A stretch of 64,000 nucleotides of DNA from Marnyiella aurantia (GCF_014041915.1 NZ_CP059472.1:2480001-2544000), one strand, 5' to 3'; shown: positions 16,732 through 25,749, counted from the first letter of the stretch. A program made the numbers and translations. The notes: generated by a model not told the origin, from the letters alone.

Positions 16732-16767
16732 AAACCCTTTCAACCACACAGGCTGAAAGGGTTTTTT
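16732..16767 (+). terminator. Strong terminator after the mrp-nifU pair
   Basis: Perfect 11-bp inverted repeat AAACCCTTTCA / TGAAAGGGTTT with an 11-base loop and a continuing T run (16762-16767). Confidence 0.9.
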
Positions 16768-16811
16768 GTTCACAGAAATTCCGGAAAATTATATATTGAT
16801 ACCGCTTTTAC

Positions 16812-16819
16812 TATATTTG
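16812..16819 (+). promoter_or_regulatory. -7 promoter element (TATATTTG) for dacB
   Basis: TATATTTG ends three bases before the ATG at 16823, again predicting a transcript that begins at the start codon. It supports that ATG over an earlier in-frame start at 16766, which lies inside the terminator. Confidence 0.5.
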
Positions 16820-16822
16820 GCT

Positions 16823-18208
16823 ATGATTAGTATTCAAAAGAAACACCTGATTGCTGCTGCAGTGCTGGGAGGCCAGTTTTTTTTCGCTCAGGATGTCGCA
16901 CAGAAATTGGATGCCGCCACTAAAAATCTGTTGGAAACTCCCGCTGCCTATTCGGCTAACCTGTCTTTTTATGTGGCCGATGAAACCGGTAAGTTCATTT
17001 ATGAATATCAGGGAAATAAAGGTTTGTCTACAGCTTCAACCCAGAAAATATTTACGGCAGCAGCTGCGCTGGAAACCTTAGGCAAAAACTACACCTATAA
17101 AACTACAGCCTCCTATTCCGGCAATATAATCTCCGGTAAACTTGATGGAAATCTTTTTATCAGCTCCAACGGAGATCCAACCCTGGGCAGTTGGCGCTAC
17201 GATGGTTATAAGCCGGAGGACTTCCGCCGAAAACTTATTGATGCACTAAAAAAGCAGGGTATTACCTTCATTTCAGGAGATTTGGTTATTGATGATACCT
17301 ATTTTGATTTTCAAACCGTTCCGGGTGGCTGGCCCTGGGATGATATGGGAAACTATTACGGCGCGGGTGTTTGGAGTGTGAACTGGCGCGAAAATCAGTT
17401 TGATGTGAATCTGCGTAATGGTGAAATCAAAGATTTTAATATACCTCTGCACAATGTGAAGTGGGTTAACGAGGTGAAAACTGGTGGAATTTCAGACCAA
17501 AGCCTTATTTTCACCGCACCGCATTCAGAGGTAGCCCTGATAAACGGTACCTTACCGACCAAAGCGATGACGGTCTCCGGAGCACTACCCAATCCACCCA
17601 TGCAGTTGGGCATGGAAATAAAATCCTGGCTCAGCGAAAGCGGCATCTCGCTTACCGGCAATGTTATAACCAACAGTGGACAGCTTATTAAAGGTCTGAA
17701 AATAATGAAGGCGCCCGAGTCCAATATATTCTTTACTTGGCAGTCGCCCACACTTGACAGGATCGTATACTGGTTTCTGAAGAAGAGTGTAAATCTGTAC
17801 GGCGAAACATTTGTAAAGACCATGGCTAAAGATAAAAGAGGCTCGGGAAGCTTTGATGCGGGTATTGATTATATGAAGGATTTCTGGAAAAATAAAGGCA
17901 TTAATGAGGCGATGATTAACTTTGCCGATGGCAGCGGACTGTCACCTCAGAATTACGTTTCAGCACGGGCGGAAGTTCAGGCTTTGCTATGGTCCCAAAA
18001 ACAAGCCTGGTTCAACAGTTATATTGAGGGTTTCCCGGAGCAGAACGGTATGAAGATGAAAAGCGGCACCATCAGGAACATAAAATCCTTCGCAGGCTAT
18101 CATACGTCCGGAGCCGGAAAAAGGTATGTATATTCCGTCATCATCAACAATTATCAGGGTGGCAATGTAAGTGATGCGCTCTACAAAGTCTTAAACGTCT
18201 TAAAATAA
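16823..18208 (+). CDS. dacB: D-alanyl-D-alanine carboxypeptidase/endopeptidase, PBP4 type
   Basis: A periplasmic low-molecular-weight penicillin-binding protein of peptidase family S13 that trims or cleaves peptidoglycan cross-links. The 461-residue protein has a signal peptide (about residues 1-22, ending FFAQ), the acylated serine in TASTQKIFTAAAALE (SxxK), a second motif in DGSGLSPQN and the KSGT motif (MKSGTIRNIKSFAGY). The long insertion between motifs one and two is typical of PBP4. The start at 16823 gives a standard signal peptide. It is followed 7 bases later by a histidine kinase gene, suggesting shared transcription. Confidence 0.88.
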   Translation: MISIQKKHLIAAAVLGGQFFFAQDVAQKLDAATKNLLETPAAYSANLSFYVADETGKFIYEYQGNKGLSTASTQKIFTAAAALETLGKNYTYKTTASYSGNIISGKLDGNLFISSNGDPTLGSWRYDGYKPEDFRRKLIDALKKQGITFISGDLVIDDTYFDFQTVPGGWPWDDMGNYYGAGVWSVNWRENQFDVNLRNGEIKDFNIPLHNVKWVNEVKTGGISDQSLIFTAPHSEVALINGTLPTKAMTVSGALPNPPMQLGMEIKSWLSESGISLTGNVITNSGQLIKGLKIMKAPESNIFFTWQSPTLDRIVYWFLKKSVNLYGETFVKTMAKDKRGSGSFDAGIDYMKDFWKNKGINEAMINFADGSGLSPQNYVSARAEVQALLWSQKQAWFNSYIEGFPEQNGMKMKSGTIRNIKSFAGYHTSGAGKRYVYSVIINNYQGGNVSDALYKVLNVLK

Positions 18209-18215
18209 AATATTC

Positions 18216-19367
18216 TTGAAAAGACCTCTTCTTTCCAGGCTCAATCAGTGGTTTGTCTTTGGGTTACTCACCGTGGTGACATCGGCGATCGTGGTTTCAT
18301 CCGTAATCCTGATCGATTATCTGCGTAAAGAGGAGATAAAGAGGATCGACCTTTTTGCGAGCGCGATTAAGTTCCAGCAGAATGTCGTGGCACCCGATCC
18401 TGATGTTCAGGACTTACTTCTTAAAATCACAAGTTCTAACAGCACCATTCCGGTAATTATACTTGACCGCGAGAACAGACCTATGTTCCATGGAAATATT
18501 CCGCCCGAGATAGAGAACGACGCCGCTGCAATTGCCGAGTTGGCTAAAAACATGGGTAAGACCTACCCGCCCATTGAACTTAAGTTCCCAGACGGCAACA
18601 ACCAGTTTGTCTATTACGACAATTCACGCCTGCTCAATGATTTACGCTGGTCGCCTTATGTGCTTGGTCTTTTCATATTTGCTTATCTGCTTTTCTCTTT
18701 CTGGTTTCTGCGCACAATAAAGAAAACTGACGAGGGTTTTCTGTGGGCGGGCCTTGCAAAGGAAACTGCACATCAGATAGGTACGCCGCTGTCTTCAATG
18801 ATTGGCTGGATTGAGATTATGCGGATGGACAATCCCGACTCCCAGGAAGCCGCTGAGATAGAAAAGGATGTGAACCGGCTGATGACAATCTCCGAACGGT
18901 TTTCCAAGATCGGTTCGGTTCCCGAACTAAATGATATGAATCTTTCTGAGACCATACATCAGAATTATGATTATCTTAAAAAACGGATTTCCGGCAAGGT
19001 GAATTTCACACTGAACCTTCCGGCCCGACAGATTATTATTCCACACAACCGGATTCTGCTGAGCTGGGTAATTGAAAATTTAGTTAAAAATGCTGTTGAT
19101 GCCATGAAGGGTCAGGGTAAGCTGGAAATCCTTGCTTATGAGCGCGGACGGAATATTATCATTGACTTCCGCGATACCGGTTGCGGACTCACCGCCCGCC
19201 AGGCCGCAAATGTCTTCAAGCCGGGATACTCAACCAAGAAGCGTGGCTGGGGACTTGGACTCAGTCTGGCAAAACGCGTGGTTAAGGAATACCACCGCGG
19301 CGATATCCGGATACCGCAAACTGACCTCGGAAAGGGAACTACTTTCCGTGTTGTCCTTAGGAAATAG
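18216..19367 (+). CDS. Sensor histidine kinase (membrane-bound, TTG start)
   Basis: A 383-residue kinase: TM1 about residues 12-32, an extracytoplasmic sensor segment (33-145), TM2 (about 148-167), a dimerisation helix with His186 in AKETAHQIGTPLSSMIGW, then an HATPase domain with N-box ENLVKNAVDAM, G1 DTGCGL and G2 WGLGLSLAKRVV. The H-box is of the type common in Bacteroidota, HQIGTPL. The reading frame begins MKRPLLSRL at a TTG codon, since no ATG is available nearby. It starts 7 bases after dacB. No response regulator gene lies adjacent, so it is an orphan kinase here; the signal is unknown. Confidence 0.87.
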   Translation: MKRPLLSRLNQWFVFGLLTVVTSAIVVSSVILIDYLRKEEIKRIDLFASAIKFQQNVVAPDPDVQDLLLKITSSNSTIPVIILDRENRPMFHGNIPPEIENDAAAIAELAKNMGKTYPPIELKFPDGNNQFVYYDNSRLLNDLRWSPYVLGLFIFAYLLFSFWFLRTIKKTDEGFLWAGLAKETAHQIGTPLSSMIGWIEIMRMDNPDSQEAAEIEKDVNRLMTISERFSKIGSVPELNDMNLSETIHQNYDYLKKRISGKVNFTLNLPARQIIIPHNRILLSWVIENLVKNAVDAMKGQGKLEILAYERGRNIIIDFRDTGCGLTARQAANVFKPGYSTKKRGWGLGLSLAKRVVKEYHRGDIRIPQTDLGKGTTFRVVLRK

Positions 19368-19372
19368 ATACT

Positions 19373-20986
19373 TCAGTTTGATTTCCTGTAATCAACAAAA
19401 TAATTATTGTCAAAAACCACAGGGGCAGGAGAGTTCAGTTCAACCTGCTGCCAACTTTCAGTAGGCCGGATCAGCTGATTTCCGTTAATCCTTAATGGCA
19501 GCTGCAGGTCGTTCACCGCATTTTCATAACGGAAGTCCAGCATTTTTCCATTCTGTCTGTAAACAAAAGCGGGTATCTTGGTCGTACGAAGATATTGGTC
19601 GAAAACCGTAGTAAGGTCCAGTCCGGATTTTTCAGAGATATAATTCTCAATCTGCCCAGAGGTCACAGTTTGATGATAAAAATCTTTATTAATTCCACGC
19701 AGGATACTCCGGAATTTTACATCGTCATTTATGATGGTCCTGATCGTATGCAGCATATTGGCACCTTTATAATACATATCGCTGCTTCCCGTATTCCTAA
19801 CGCCATAATCCCCGATTACAGGCCGGTCGTTTTGAATGTTGTTACGGGTTCCCTGCACATATCTGTCCGCATCCGTGCGGTTCAGGAAGTTTTCGGTAAA
19901 AAGAGTTTCGGAGTATGATGTGAACGCCTCGTGAATCCACATATCTGCTTTGTCTTTGGCCGTAATATTATTGGCAAACCATTCATGTCCGCTTTCATGG
20001 ATAAGTATGAAATCCCATTTTAAACCAACTCCTGTTCCTGATAAATCCCTCCCCAGATAACCATTGGCGTAACCGTTTCCGTAGGCTACATTGCTCTGGT
20101 GTTCCATGCCCAGGTAGGGACTTTCCACAAGTTTAAAACTGTCTTCGTAAAAAGGGTAGGGTCCAAACCAATATTCCAGGGCTTTCATCATCGGTTTTAC
20201 CTGGGAGAATTGCGTCCGGGCTTTTTCCAGATTGGTTTTCAGAACCCAGTAATCAAGATCAAGTTGGCCTTTCTCACCGCTGTAGGTGTCTTTAAAATTC
20301 ACATAATTGCCAATGTTCGGCACTATGGAATAGGCGTTGATGGGGTTCTTTACTTCCCAAGTATAGTGTTTTTTATCATTAAAGGTTTCGGTCCTGATCA
20401 GGCGGCCGTTTCCTACGCCCAACAGGGTGTTCGGCGTAATGATCTTCATCTTTATTCCATTGTCTGGTTCATCTGCCCAATGATCCTTAACAGGCAGCCA
20501 CACCGACGTGCCGATTCCTTCCTGTGCTACACTCATAAACGGCATTCCGGTATCGTCTTTGGTGAATACCCATCCTCCGTCCCATGGTGCATTCCTTGCA
20601 ACTTTGGGATTCCCCGAATAGGAAATTTCCATCTGGTATTTGGTAGTAGGTTCAAAAGTTCCGTCCGCGTGTATCCACAGAAAATCTCCTTCCCGCTCAG
20701 TTTTTATAATCTTAAAATTAGATTTAAGCACAGCTGCCTTCATCGGCTCCTGAATGTCGATCTGAAATATTGGGTCTTTAACCTTTTTGATTACATCAAA
20801 TTGAATTAGGTTGCTTCCGCTGACCATCTTTGTGTCAAAATCTGCTTCTACGGTCAGTTCATACCTTTTAACATCCCAGAAATTTCTGTAAGCATTGTCG
20901 GATCCTTTCAGCGAATCTGTTTTGGTATAATTCTGAGCGCCTAGACCTAAGGAACAAAGCATGAAAAGGAAAATCGAAGTTTTCAT
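19373..20986 (-). CDS. M1-family metallopeptidase (secreted aminopeptidase)
   Basis: A 537-residue zinc aminopeptidase with a signal peptide (residues 1-17, ending GLGAQ) and an N-terminal beta-saddle domain. The gluzincin site is HESGHEWFANNI (HExxH) with the third ligand Glu 18 residues later in MWIHEAFTSYSETLF; the exopeptidase signature GMEHQSN (GxMEN-like) precedes it. A tyrosine transition-state stabiliser follows in MYYKGANMLHTIR. It lacks a large C-terminal HEAT domain and has no T9SS tail, so it is probably periplasmic or outer-membrane associated. It converges on the histidine kinase gene with a 5-base gap. Confidence 0.88.
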   Translation of the reverse strand: MKTSIFLFMLCSLGLGAQNYTKTDSLKGSDNAYRNFWDVKRYELTVEADFDTKMVSGSNLIQFDVIKKVKDPIFQIDIQEPMKAAVLKSNFKIIKTEREGDFLWIHADGTFEPTTKYQMEISYSGNPKVARNAPWDGGWVFTKDDTGMPFMSVAQEGIGTSVWLPVKDHWADEPDNGIKMKIITPNTLLGVGNGRLIRTETFNDKKHYTWEVKNPINAYSIVPNIGNYVNFKDTYSGEKGQLDLDYWVLKTNLEKARTQFSQVKPMMKALEYWFGPYPFYEDSFKLVESPYLGMEHQSNVAYGNGYANGYLGRDLSGTGVGLKWDFILIHESGHEWFANNITAKDKADMWIHEAFTSYSETLFTENFLNRTDADRYVQGTRNNIQNDRPVIGDYGVRNTGSSDMYYKGANMLHTIRTIINDDVKFRSILRGINKDFYHQTVTSGQIENYISEKSGLDLTTVFDQYLRTTKIPAFVYRQNGKMLDFRYENAVNDLQLPLRINGNQLIRPTESWQQVELNSPAPVVFDNNYFVDYRKSN

Positions 20987-21095
20987 CTGTGGTAAATTTC
21001 ATCAAAAATAACAAATAAAACGGTAAGCAATTCGGCCATATTATTGCTGAAATTGCTCCTAATCATCCTTATAAATTTGTATTTTTACCTCTTCA

Positions 21096-21653
21096 ATGAA
21101 AGACGGCCAACTTATCACGCTCATACGCAGAGCTCAGCAAAAGGACCAGAAAGCGCAGACTCACCTCATCAACCTTTTTTGGGTGGATGTTTTTTCTTTT
21201 GTGATGAAGAAAGTTAAAAATGAGATTGACGCAGACGAGATTACTGTAAATGTATTCTCCAAAGTACTGAACAAGCTTGATCTTTACGATCCCAATTTCC
21301 AGTTTAAGACCTGGGTTCTAACCATTGCTCAGAATACGGTTATTGACTTTTGGAGAAGGAAAAACCGTGAAAATGAAGATGCCGTAAACAGTTTCGACGA
21401 AATCCGGGACCAGTTTGCGCGTTCACCGGAAGAACTTCTGATTTCCGAAGAGGAGCAGAAGCAAATTCTGGCTGTCATTGCCACACTGGATCTTAATTAT
21501 CAGGAAATTATCCGCCTGCGTTTTTTTGAAGAGAAAAGCATTAAAGAGATTGCTGAGGAACTTAATCTAACAGTTTCAAACACTAAAGTTAGGATCATGC
21601 GGGCTAAAAAAGTCCTTTCGGCACTGCTGAAAACCGATGAATATGAAGACTGA
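21096..21653 (+). CDS. ECF-type RNA polymerase sigma factor
   Basis: A 185-residue sigma-70 family protein with region 2 (AQTHLINLFWVDVFSFVMKKV, then QFKTWVLTIAQNTVIDFWRR) and region 4 (LDLNYQEIIRLRFFEEKSIKEIAEEL, then VRIMRAKKVLSALL, a helix-turn-helix). Region 3 is missing, as in extracytoplasmic-function sigma factors. A TAAATTTG -7 element at 21072-21079 lies 16 bases before its ATG. No anti-sigma factor gene follows; instead lipA begins 42 bases downstream. Control may be by an anti-sigma factor elsewhere or by transcription. Confidence 0.88.
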   Translation: MKDGQLITLIRRAQQKDQKAQTHLINLFWVDVFSFVMKKVKNEIDADEITVNVFSKVLNKLDLYDPNFQFKTWVLTIAQNTVIDFWRRKNRENEDAVNSFDEIRDQFARSPEELLISEEEQKQILAVIATLDLNYQEIIRLRFFEEKSIKEIAEELNLTVSNTKVRIMRAKKVLSALLKTDEYED

Positions 21654-21674
21654 ACACGGCAATTTCTAAATTCG

Positions 21675-21682
21675 TAAATTTG
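21675..21682 (+). promoter_or_regulatory. -7 promoter element (TAAATTTG) for lipA
   Basis: TAAATTTG fits TAnnTTTG, lies 13 bases before the lipA ATG at 21696, and is located in the short gap after the sigma factor gene. Confidence 0.45.
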
Positions 21683-21695
21683 CTCTTTATTTTTA

Positions 21696-22565
21696 ATGAT
21701 GAACGACACTGTTGTAGATACCACTATTCAAAAGCCGAAATGGATCCGCGTAAAACTTCCTACCGGGAAAAACTACCGTGAACTCCGTAGTCTTGTCGAT
21801 AAATATAAGCTGAATACCATCTGTCAGAGCGGCAGCTGCCCTAATATGGGCGAATGCTGGGGCGAAGGTACAGCTACGTTCATGATCCTTGGGAATATCT
21901 GTACCCGAAGCTGTGGATTTTGTGGCGTGAAAACCGGAAAACCGCTGGATGTAAACTGGGACGAACCGGAAAAGGTGGCCAGGTCCATTAAATTGATGAA
22001 AATCAAGCATGCAGTACTTACTTCGGTAGATAGGGACGACCTTAAAGACATGGGCTCCATACTTTGGGCCGAAACGGTGAATGCCGTTCGGAGGATTTCA
22101 CCAGGAACCACTATGGAAACCCTGATTCCTGATTTCCAGGGTATCACCAAACATATAGACCGCCTGGTTGAAGTTGCTCCGGAGGTTATTTCGCATAATA
22201 TGGAAACCGTAAAGCGCCTTACCCGCGAGGTGAGGATACAGGCAAAGTATGAGCGAAGTCTTGAAGTTTTGCGCTATCTAAAGGAAGCCGGACAGAATAG
22301 GACCAAAACCGGTCTTATGCTGGGACTGGGCGAAGAGCGCGACGAGGTTTTCCAAACTATTGAAGATATCAGAAACTCAAATGTGGACGTGATTACCATT
22401 GGGCAGTACCTTCAACCTACAAAGAAACATCTGCCGGTAAAGAAATTCATTACTCCGGAAGAGTTTACGGAATTTGGCGATTTTGCCAGAAGTTTAGGCT
22501 TCAGACATGTGGAAAGTTCACCTTTGGTGCGTAGTTCTTACCACGCGGAAAAGCATATCCACTAG
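21696..22565 (+). CDS. lipA: Lipoyl synthase (radical SAM)
   Basis: Inserts two sulfur atoms into octanoyl groups on lipoyl domains of pyruvate, 2-oxoglutarate and glycine-cleavage enzymes. The 289-residue protein has both Fe-S sites: the auxiliary cluster motif CQSGSCPNMGEC (CxxxxCxxxxxC) and the radical-SAM motif CTRSCGFC (CxxxCxxC), and ends in the conserved SSPLVRSSYHAEKH. ATG at 21696 or 21699 are both possible; the first is used. It needs Fe-S clusters from systems such as the mrp-nifU pair, and its product serves GcvH, the partner of GcvP at 39183. Confidence 0.96.
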   Translation: MMNDTVVDTTIQKPKWIRVKLPTGKNYRELRSLVDKYKLNTICQSGSCPNMGECWGEGTATFMILGNICTRSCGFCGVKTGKPLDVNWDEPEKVARSIKLMKIKHAVLTSVDRDDLKDMGSILWAETVNAVRRISPGTTMETLIPDFQGITKHIDRLVEVAPEVISHNMETVKRLTREVRIQAKYERSLEVLRYLKEAGQNRTKTGLMLGLGEERDEVFQTIEDIRNSNVDVITIGQYLQPTKKHLPVKKFITPEEFTEFGDFARSLGFRHVESSPLVRSSYHAEKHIH

Positions 22566-22582
22566 AATCCAAACAAAATATA

Positions 22583-22606
22583 AGCTGCAGAGATGCAGCT
22601 TTTTTT
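22583..22606 (+). terminator. Terminator after lipA
   Basis: Perfect 7-bp stem AGCTGCA / TGCAGCT with loop GAGA, followed by six T. Confidence 0.9.
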
Positions 22607-22685
22607 GGCTTGTATTCCATCACTGTTATTAGGTTGTTAGGTGGAAGAAATGTTCTATTTTTAGTAACGCAAAATAAAGTATGAT

Positions 22686-23516
22686 ATGAAATTAGCTCTT
22701 TATTCGGTTGCCATGCTGGCATTCCTCAATTTCTCATGCACTGATAAATCAACATTGGAGAAGTCTACAACTGAACTGACGGACAAGAAATCAATGATTA
22801 AGACCGAAGATCTTTCTTACGGCATAAACGGCGTTACCCACCGGTCCTTTGCTGCCTATAAAACAGATTCAGAAGGACCGCTGCCCGTAGTCTTTGTGCT
22901 TCCGGAATGGTGGGGATTGAATGACTATGTTAAAAACCGTGCGAAGCAGTTGGCAGAACTGGGCTATTATGCGGTAGCAGTGGATTATTATGGCGATGGA
23001 AAAGTGGTTGAGACCCCTGAAGAAGCTCAGAAATTATCTTCTCATTTCTACAAAATCCCGATTGATGCGCGCCGGATGTTCGATGCAGCCAAAAATAAGG
23101 TGATCATTGCCGAAAATGCAGACCACACAAGGATGGCCATTGTCGGTTACTGCTTCGGGGGAGCACAGGCTCTGAATATGGGAAGGACCTATAATGATTT
23201 TAAGGGAGTAGTGAGTTTCCATGGAAACCTGACAACGGGGATACGTGCAAAAAACAATAAGGTGAAATACCTTGTTCTCAACGGCGCGGCGGATACTTTG
23301 GTGCCACAGGAAGAGATTGCCAATTATAAGAAAGAGATGGACAGTGCAAAAATTGATTACAAATTTGTAAACTATCTGGACGCGCTTCATGCTTTCACAA
23401 ACCCGGAGGCAACTGCAACAGGAAAAAAGTTTAATATTCCCGTAGCCTATAATAAGGCAGCGGATGAAAAGTCATGGAACGAGATGAAAGCTTTTCTGGC
23501 CGGTGTGCTGAAATAA
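22686..23516 (+). CDS. Dienelactone hydrolase-family lipoprotein
   Basis: A 276-residue alpha/beta hydrolase with a lipoprotein signal (MKLALYSVAMLAFLNFSC; Cys18). The catalytic triad is visible: nucleophile Cys in VGYCFGGAQA (GxCxGG), Asp in LNGAADTLVP and His in LDALHAFTNP. The Cys nucleophile is the mark of dienelactone hydrolases; many genomic homologues act on unknown esters or lactones. It is tethered to the envelope, unlike the cytoplasmic catabolic enzymes, so a role in chlorocatechol breakdown is unlikely. Confidence 0.85.
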   Translation: MKLALYSVAMLAFLNFSCTDKSTLEKSTTELTDKKSMIKTEDLSYGINGVTHRSFAAYKTDSEGPLPVVFVLPEWWGLNDYVKNRAKQLAELGYYAVAVDYYGDGKVVETPEEAQKLSSHFYKIPIDARRMFDAAKNKVIIAENADHTRMAIVGYCFGGAQALNMGRTYNDFKGVVSFHGNLTTGIRAKNNKVKYLVLNGAADTLVPQEEIANYKKEMDSAKIDYKFVNYLDALHAFTNPEATATGKKFNIPVAYNKAADEKSWNEMKAFLAGVLK

Positions 23517-23539
23517 AGAATCCTGGAAATTATAGCAAT

Positions 23540-23574
23540 GAGTATGCGCCGAAACAGAGTTTCGGCGCATACTC
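23540..23574. terminator. Bidirectional terminator hairpin
   Basis: Perfect 15-bp inverted repeat GAGTATGCGCCGAAA / TTTCGGCGCATACTC with a 5-base loop, followed by ATTTTC, between two convergent genes. Confidence 0.8.
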
Positions 23575-23595
23575 ATTTTCGTAGAGTTCATACGT

Positions 23596-23979
23596 TTAAT
23601 CGGCGTCAACTTCGTCACCATTGGCGCACCAGAAGATCGCATTCTGAATAAACTCTGTGGGAAAAGAGCGGAATTCACCCGGCATCAGGACACTGAAGAT
23701 ATCTGTAAAATTCTGTACACCTTTATTATCTGTTACAATAGCCGCGCGGTTCCATTTGGTCAGATTTTTCAGGCCCAAAAGGACATCCTGGAACCAGGCC
23801 CCGGCCGTCCAGTTATCCAGGTCAGTATCCAGCAAGAGCAGATAGTTCAGTTCGTCGAAAGCATTTACTTTTGCCTGTACGTGCGGTAAAACAAGGTTTT
23901 CAAAGTCGGCTTGCGAAATTTCGCCGGTAGCCTTAAAAGCGGCTACATTTTCGGGTACATCGGGAATTACGGTGATCAT
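23596..23979 (-). CDS. SpoIIAA-like (STAS-fold) protein
   Basis: A 127-residue soluble protein with the SpoIIAA-like/DUF3478 pattern: a first strand ATGEISQADFENLVLPHVQ, then LLLLDTDLDNWTAGAWFQDV and RAAIVTDNKGVQNFTD, ending in an acidic tail. These small STAS-like proteins bind lipids or act as regulatory subunits; their targets are mostly unknown. It is convergent with the dienelactone hydrolase gene and stands alone. Confidence 0.78.
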   Translation of the reverse strand: MITVIPDVPENVAAFKATGEISQADFENLVLPHVQAKVNAFDELNYLLLLDTDLDNWTAGAWFQDVLLGLKNLTKWNRAAIVTDNKGVQNFTDIFSVLMPGEFRSFPTEFIQNAIFWCANGDEVDAD

Positions 23980-24164
23980 ATTGTAGGATTTAGTGTTATT
24001 CTTCAGTTAGTTAAACTCATCTCAGGTCAACAAGAATTGAACCAACAGGACTTTGTGATTTTCACCACCCGATTAATATCTCGTATGAAAAGTCTTCCGG
24101 TTTTTTAATGAATATGCCCTCATTCTTCGGCGAATACTTTAAATTTAGGGCAAAATTATATTTA

Positions 24165-25415
24165 ATGAAAGCAGTTCTGATAACTATTGGCGACGAAATC
24201 CTGTCCGGGGACACCGTGGATACCAATTCCACCTTTATTGCGGGGCAGCTGAAAAAGATAGGGATTCCGGTGGTTCAGATTCTTACTGTTGCTGATGAAA
24301 CTGACATTATTAGGAAAGCTCTTCAGACGGCCTGTTCCCTGGCAGATTTAGTATTCACCACTGGTGGGCTGGGACCAACAAAAGACGACAGGACAAAAAC
24401 TGCTTTCGCTCAGTTCTTCAACGATGAACTTGCTCTCGACGAGACCACTTTTCAACATTTAAAAAATCTCTTCATCAAACGGAAACGCGAACATCTGCTG
24501 GAACTGAACAGACCTCAGGCTATGGTGCTCTCGCGGGCAAGGGTTTTCCAGAATGAAAACGGCACCGCACCCTGCATGATGATGGATGAGCAGGGTAAAC
24601 TCGTGTTTTGCCTGCCGGGCGTTCCCTACGAGGTAAAACCTTTGATGACTGATAAAATTATCCCTTTTCTTACAGAACGTAATTCTGTAAACCATCTTGT
24701 AACACGATCCGTTTCTGTGGTTGGAATCCCGGAGAGTTTGCTTTCTGAACAGATTGAGAGTTGGGAACTGGCTTTGCCACCTTCCATTTCTCTGTCTTAC
24801 CTTCCTGTGGGCAGCAGAATAAAGTTACGGCTCAACTGCAGCGGCTCCGACCTGGAGGCGCTGAGCGCGCAGCTGGATACCGAAGTGAAAAAGCTTGAAC
24901 CGCTGATAGGAGACCATGTAATTTCCTGGAATGGGAATGAAATTCAGGAAATACTGAAGGAAATACTGATTACCAGGCAACTTACAATTTCCACGGCTGA
25001 AAGCTGCACGGGCGGTGCCGTGGCCAGGCTCTTAACGTCCGTACCGGGCAGTTCTGCTTATTTTTTGGGTGGCATCATTCCTTATGATTACCGCAAAAAG
25101 ATTGAAATCCTTGGTGTTTCGGCACAGACTATCTCAGAAAAAACTACGGTTTCCGCTGAAGTAGCACAGGAAATGACCTTGGGTTGTCTTACTCTTTTCG
25201 GGACAGATATTGCCCTCTCCACCACAGGAGTGGCGGGTCCTTCTACTGATGAATTTGATAATGAAGTGGGCACCGTTTACTATTCCATTCGCACTAAAAG
25301 TTTCGAAAAGACACAGAAACTCCACCTCCCACATCTTCACCGGAACGATTTTGCACAGTTTGTCTCACAACGGGTTCTGCAGGACCTGGTGGAGATTCTT
25401 GTAAACACCAAGTAA
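24165..25415 (+). CDS. cinA: CinA-family protein (nicotinamide mononucleotide deamidase/ADP-ribose pyrophosphatase type)
   Basis: A 416-residue protein with the two CinA domains: an N-terminal molybdopterin-binding-like domain (ITIGDEILSGDTVDTNSTFI; TTGGLGPTKDDRT; CLPGVPYEVKPL) and a C-terminal deamidase domain (STAESCTGGAVARLLTSVPGSSAYFLGGIIPY; TTGVAGPS). The C-terminal domain hydrolyses NMN to nicotinate mononucleotide, recycling pyridine nucleotides. The start at 24165 matches the family start MKAVLITIGDE; earlier in-frame codons look non-coding. Confidence 0.9.
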   Translation: MKAVLITIGDEILSGDTVDTNSTFIAGQLKKIGIPVVQILTVADETDIIRKALQTACSLADLVFTTGGLGPTKDDRTKTAFAQFFNDELALDETTFQHLKNLFIKRKREHLLELNRPQAMVLSRARVFQNENGTAPCMMMDEQGKLVFCLPGVPYEVKPLMTDKIIPFLTERNSVNHLVTRSVSVVGIPESLLSEQIESWELALPPSISLSYLPVGSRIKLRLNCSGSDLEALSAQLDTEVKKLEPLIGDHVISWNGNEIQEILKEILITRQLTISTAESCTGGAVARLLTSVPGSSAYFLGGIIPYDYRKKIEILGVSAQTISEKTTVSAEVAQEMTLGCLTLFGTDIALSTTGVAGPSTDEFDNEVGTVYYSIRTKSFEKTQKLHLPHLHRNDFAQFVSQRVLQDLVEILVNTK

Positions 25416-25497
25416 GACTGCAGAATTGTCAGCACAATTCACGAAATAAGAATACAAACCGTCCAACTGAGAAAAGGTATGTATTTGCAGATCCGTT

Positions 25498-25749
25498 TTA
25501 CCTGCACTTACACGCCTCACATTCCTGAACCGTGGCAAACCCTTTTTGGGAACAGCCGGTGTAGGTAATCTGTTCACATTTGTTACTGGCCTCGTCATAA
25601 AACCAGCGCGTAAAATTGGCGGCACAAAGTTCATTTGCTGGCGGAATTTCGCTGCATACGGCGGGCTTTGGACCACAGTCACGTGAACAGTTAATGACAA
25701 GGCTGGTGCACACCAGCAGCACACTTTTGAGAAGTAAAGACTGTTTCAT
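25498..25749 (-). CDS. Small lipoprotein with a Kunitz/BPTI-like protease inhibitor domain
   Basis: An 83-residue protein. The signal region ends in VINC (lipobox; Cys about residue 21). The mature part follows the Kunitz cysteine spacing closely: C-x9-C-x15-C-x7-C-x10-C-x2-C (BPTI is x8, x15, x7, x12, x3), with the hallmark aromatic FTRWFYDEASNKC and the block EQITYTGC. Bacterial Kunitz-domain proteins exist but are uncommon. Bacteroidota surface lipoproteins of this type could protect against host or predator trypsin-like proteases, or inhibit the cell's own. The ATG at 25749 is chosen over a TTG two codons upstream. It is convergent with cinA. Confidence 0.72.
   Translation of the reverse strand: MKQSLLLKSVLLVCTSLVINCSRDCGPKPAVCSEIPPANELCAANFTRWFYDEASNKCEQITYTGCSQKGFATVQECEACKCR

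Noticed and set aside
20099-20809. Plus-strand open frame of 236 codons
   Set aside because: Antisense to the M1 peptidase, whose zinc motif and signal peptide fix the true strand; the translation is rich in Phe, Ile and His without domains.
21654-21695. Anti-sigma factor gene expected after the ECF sigma factor
   Set aside because: Only 42 bases precede lipA; no membrane anti-sigma gene exists on either side.
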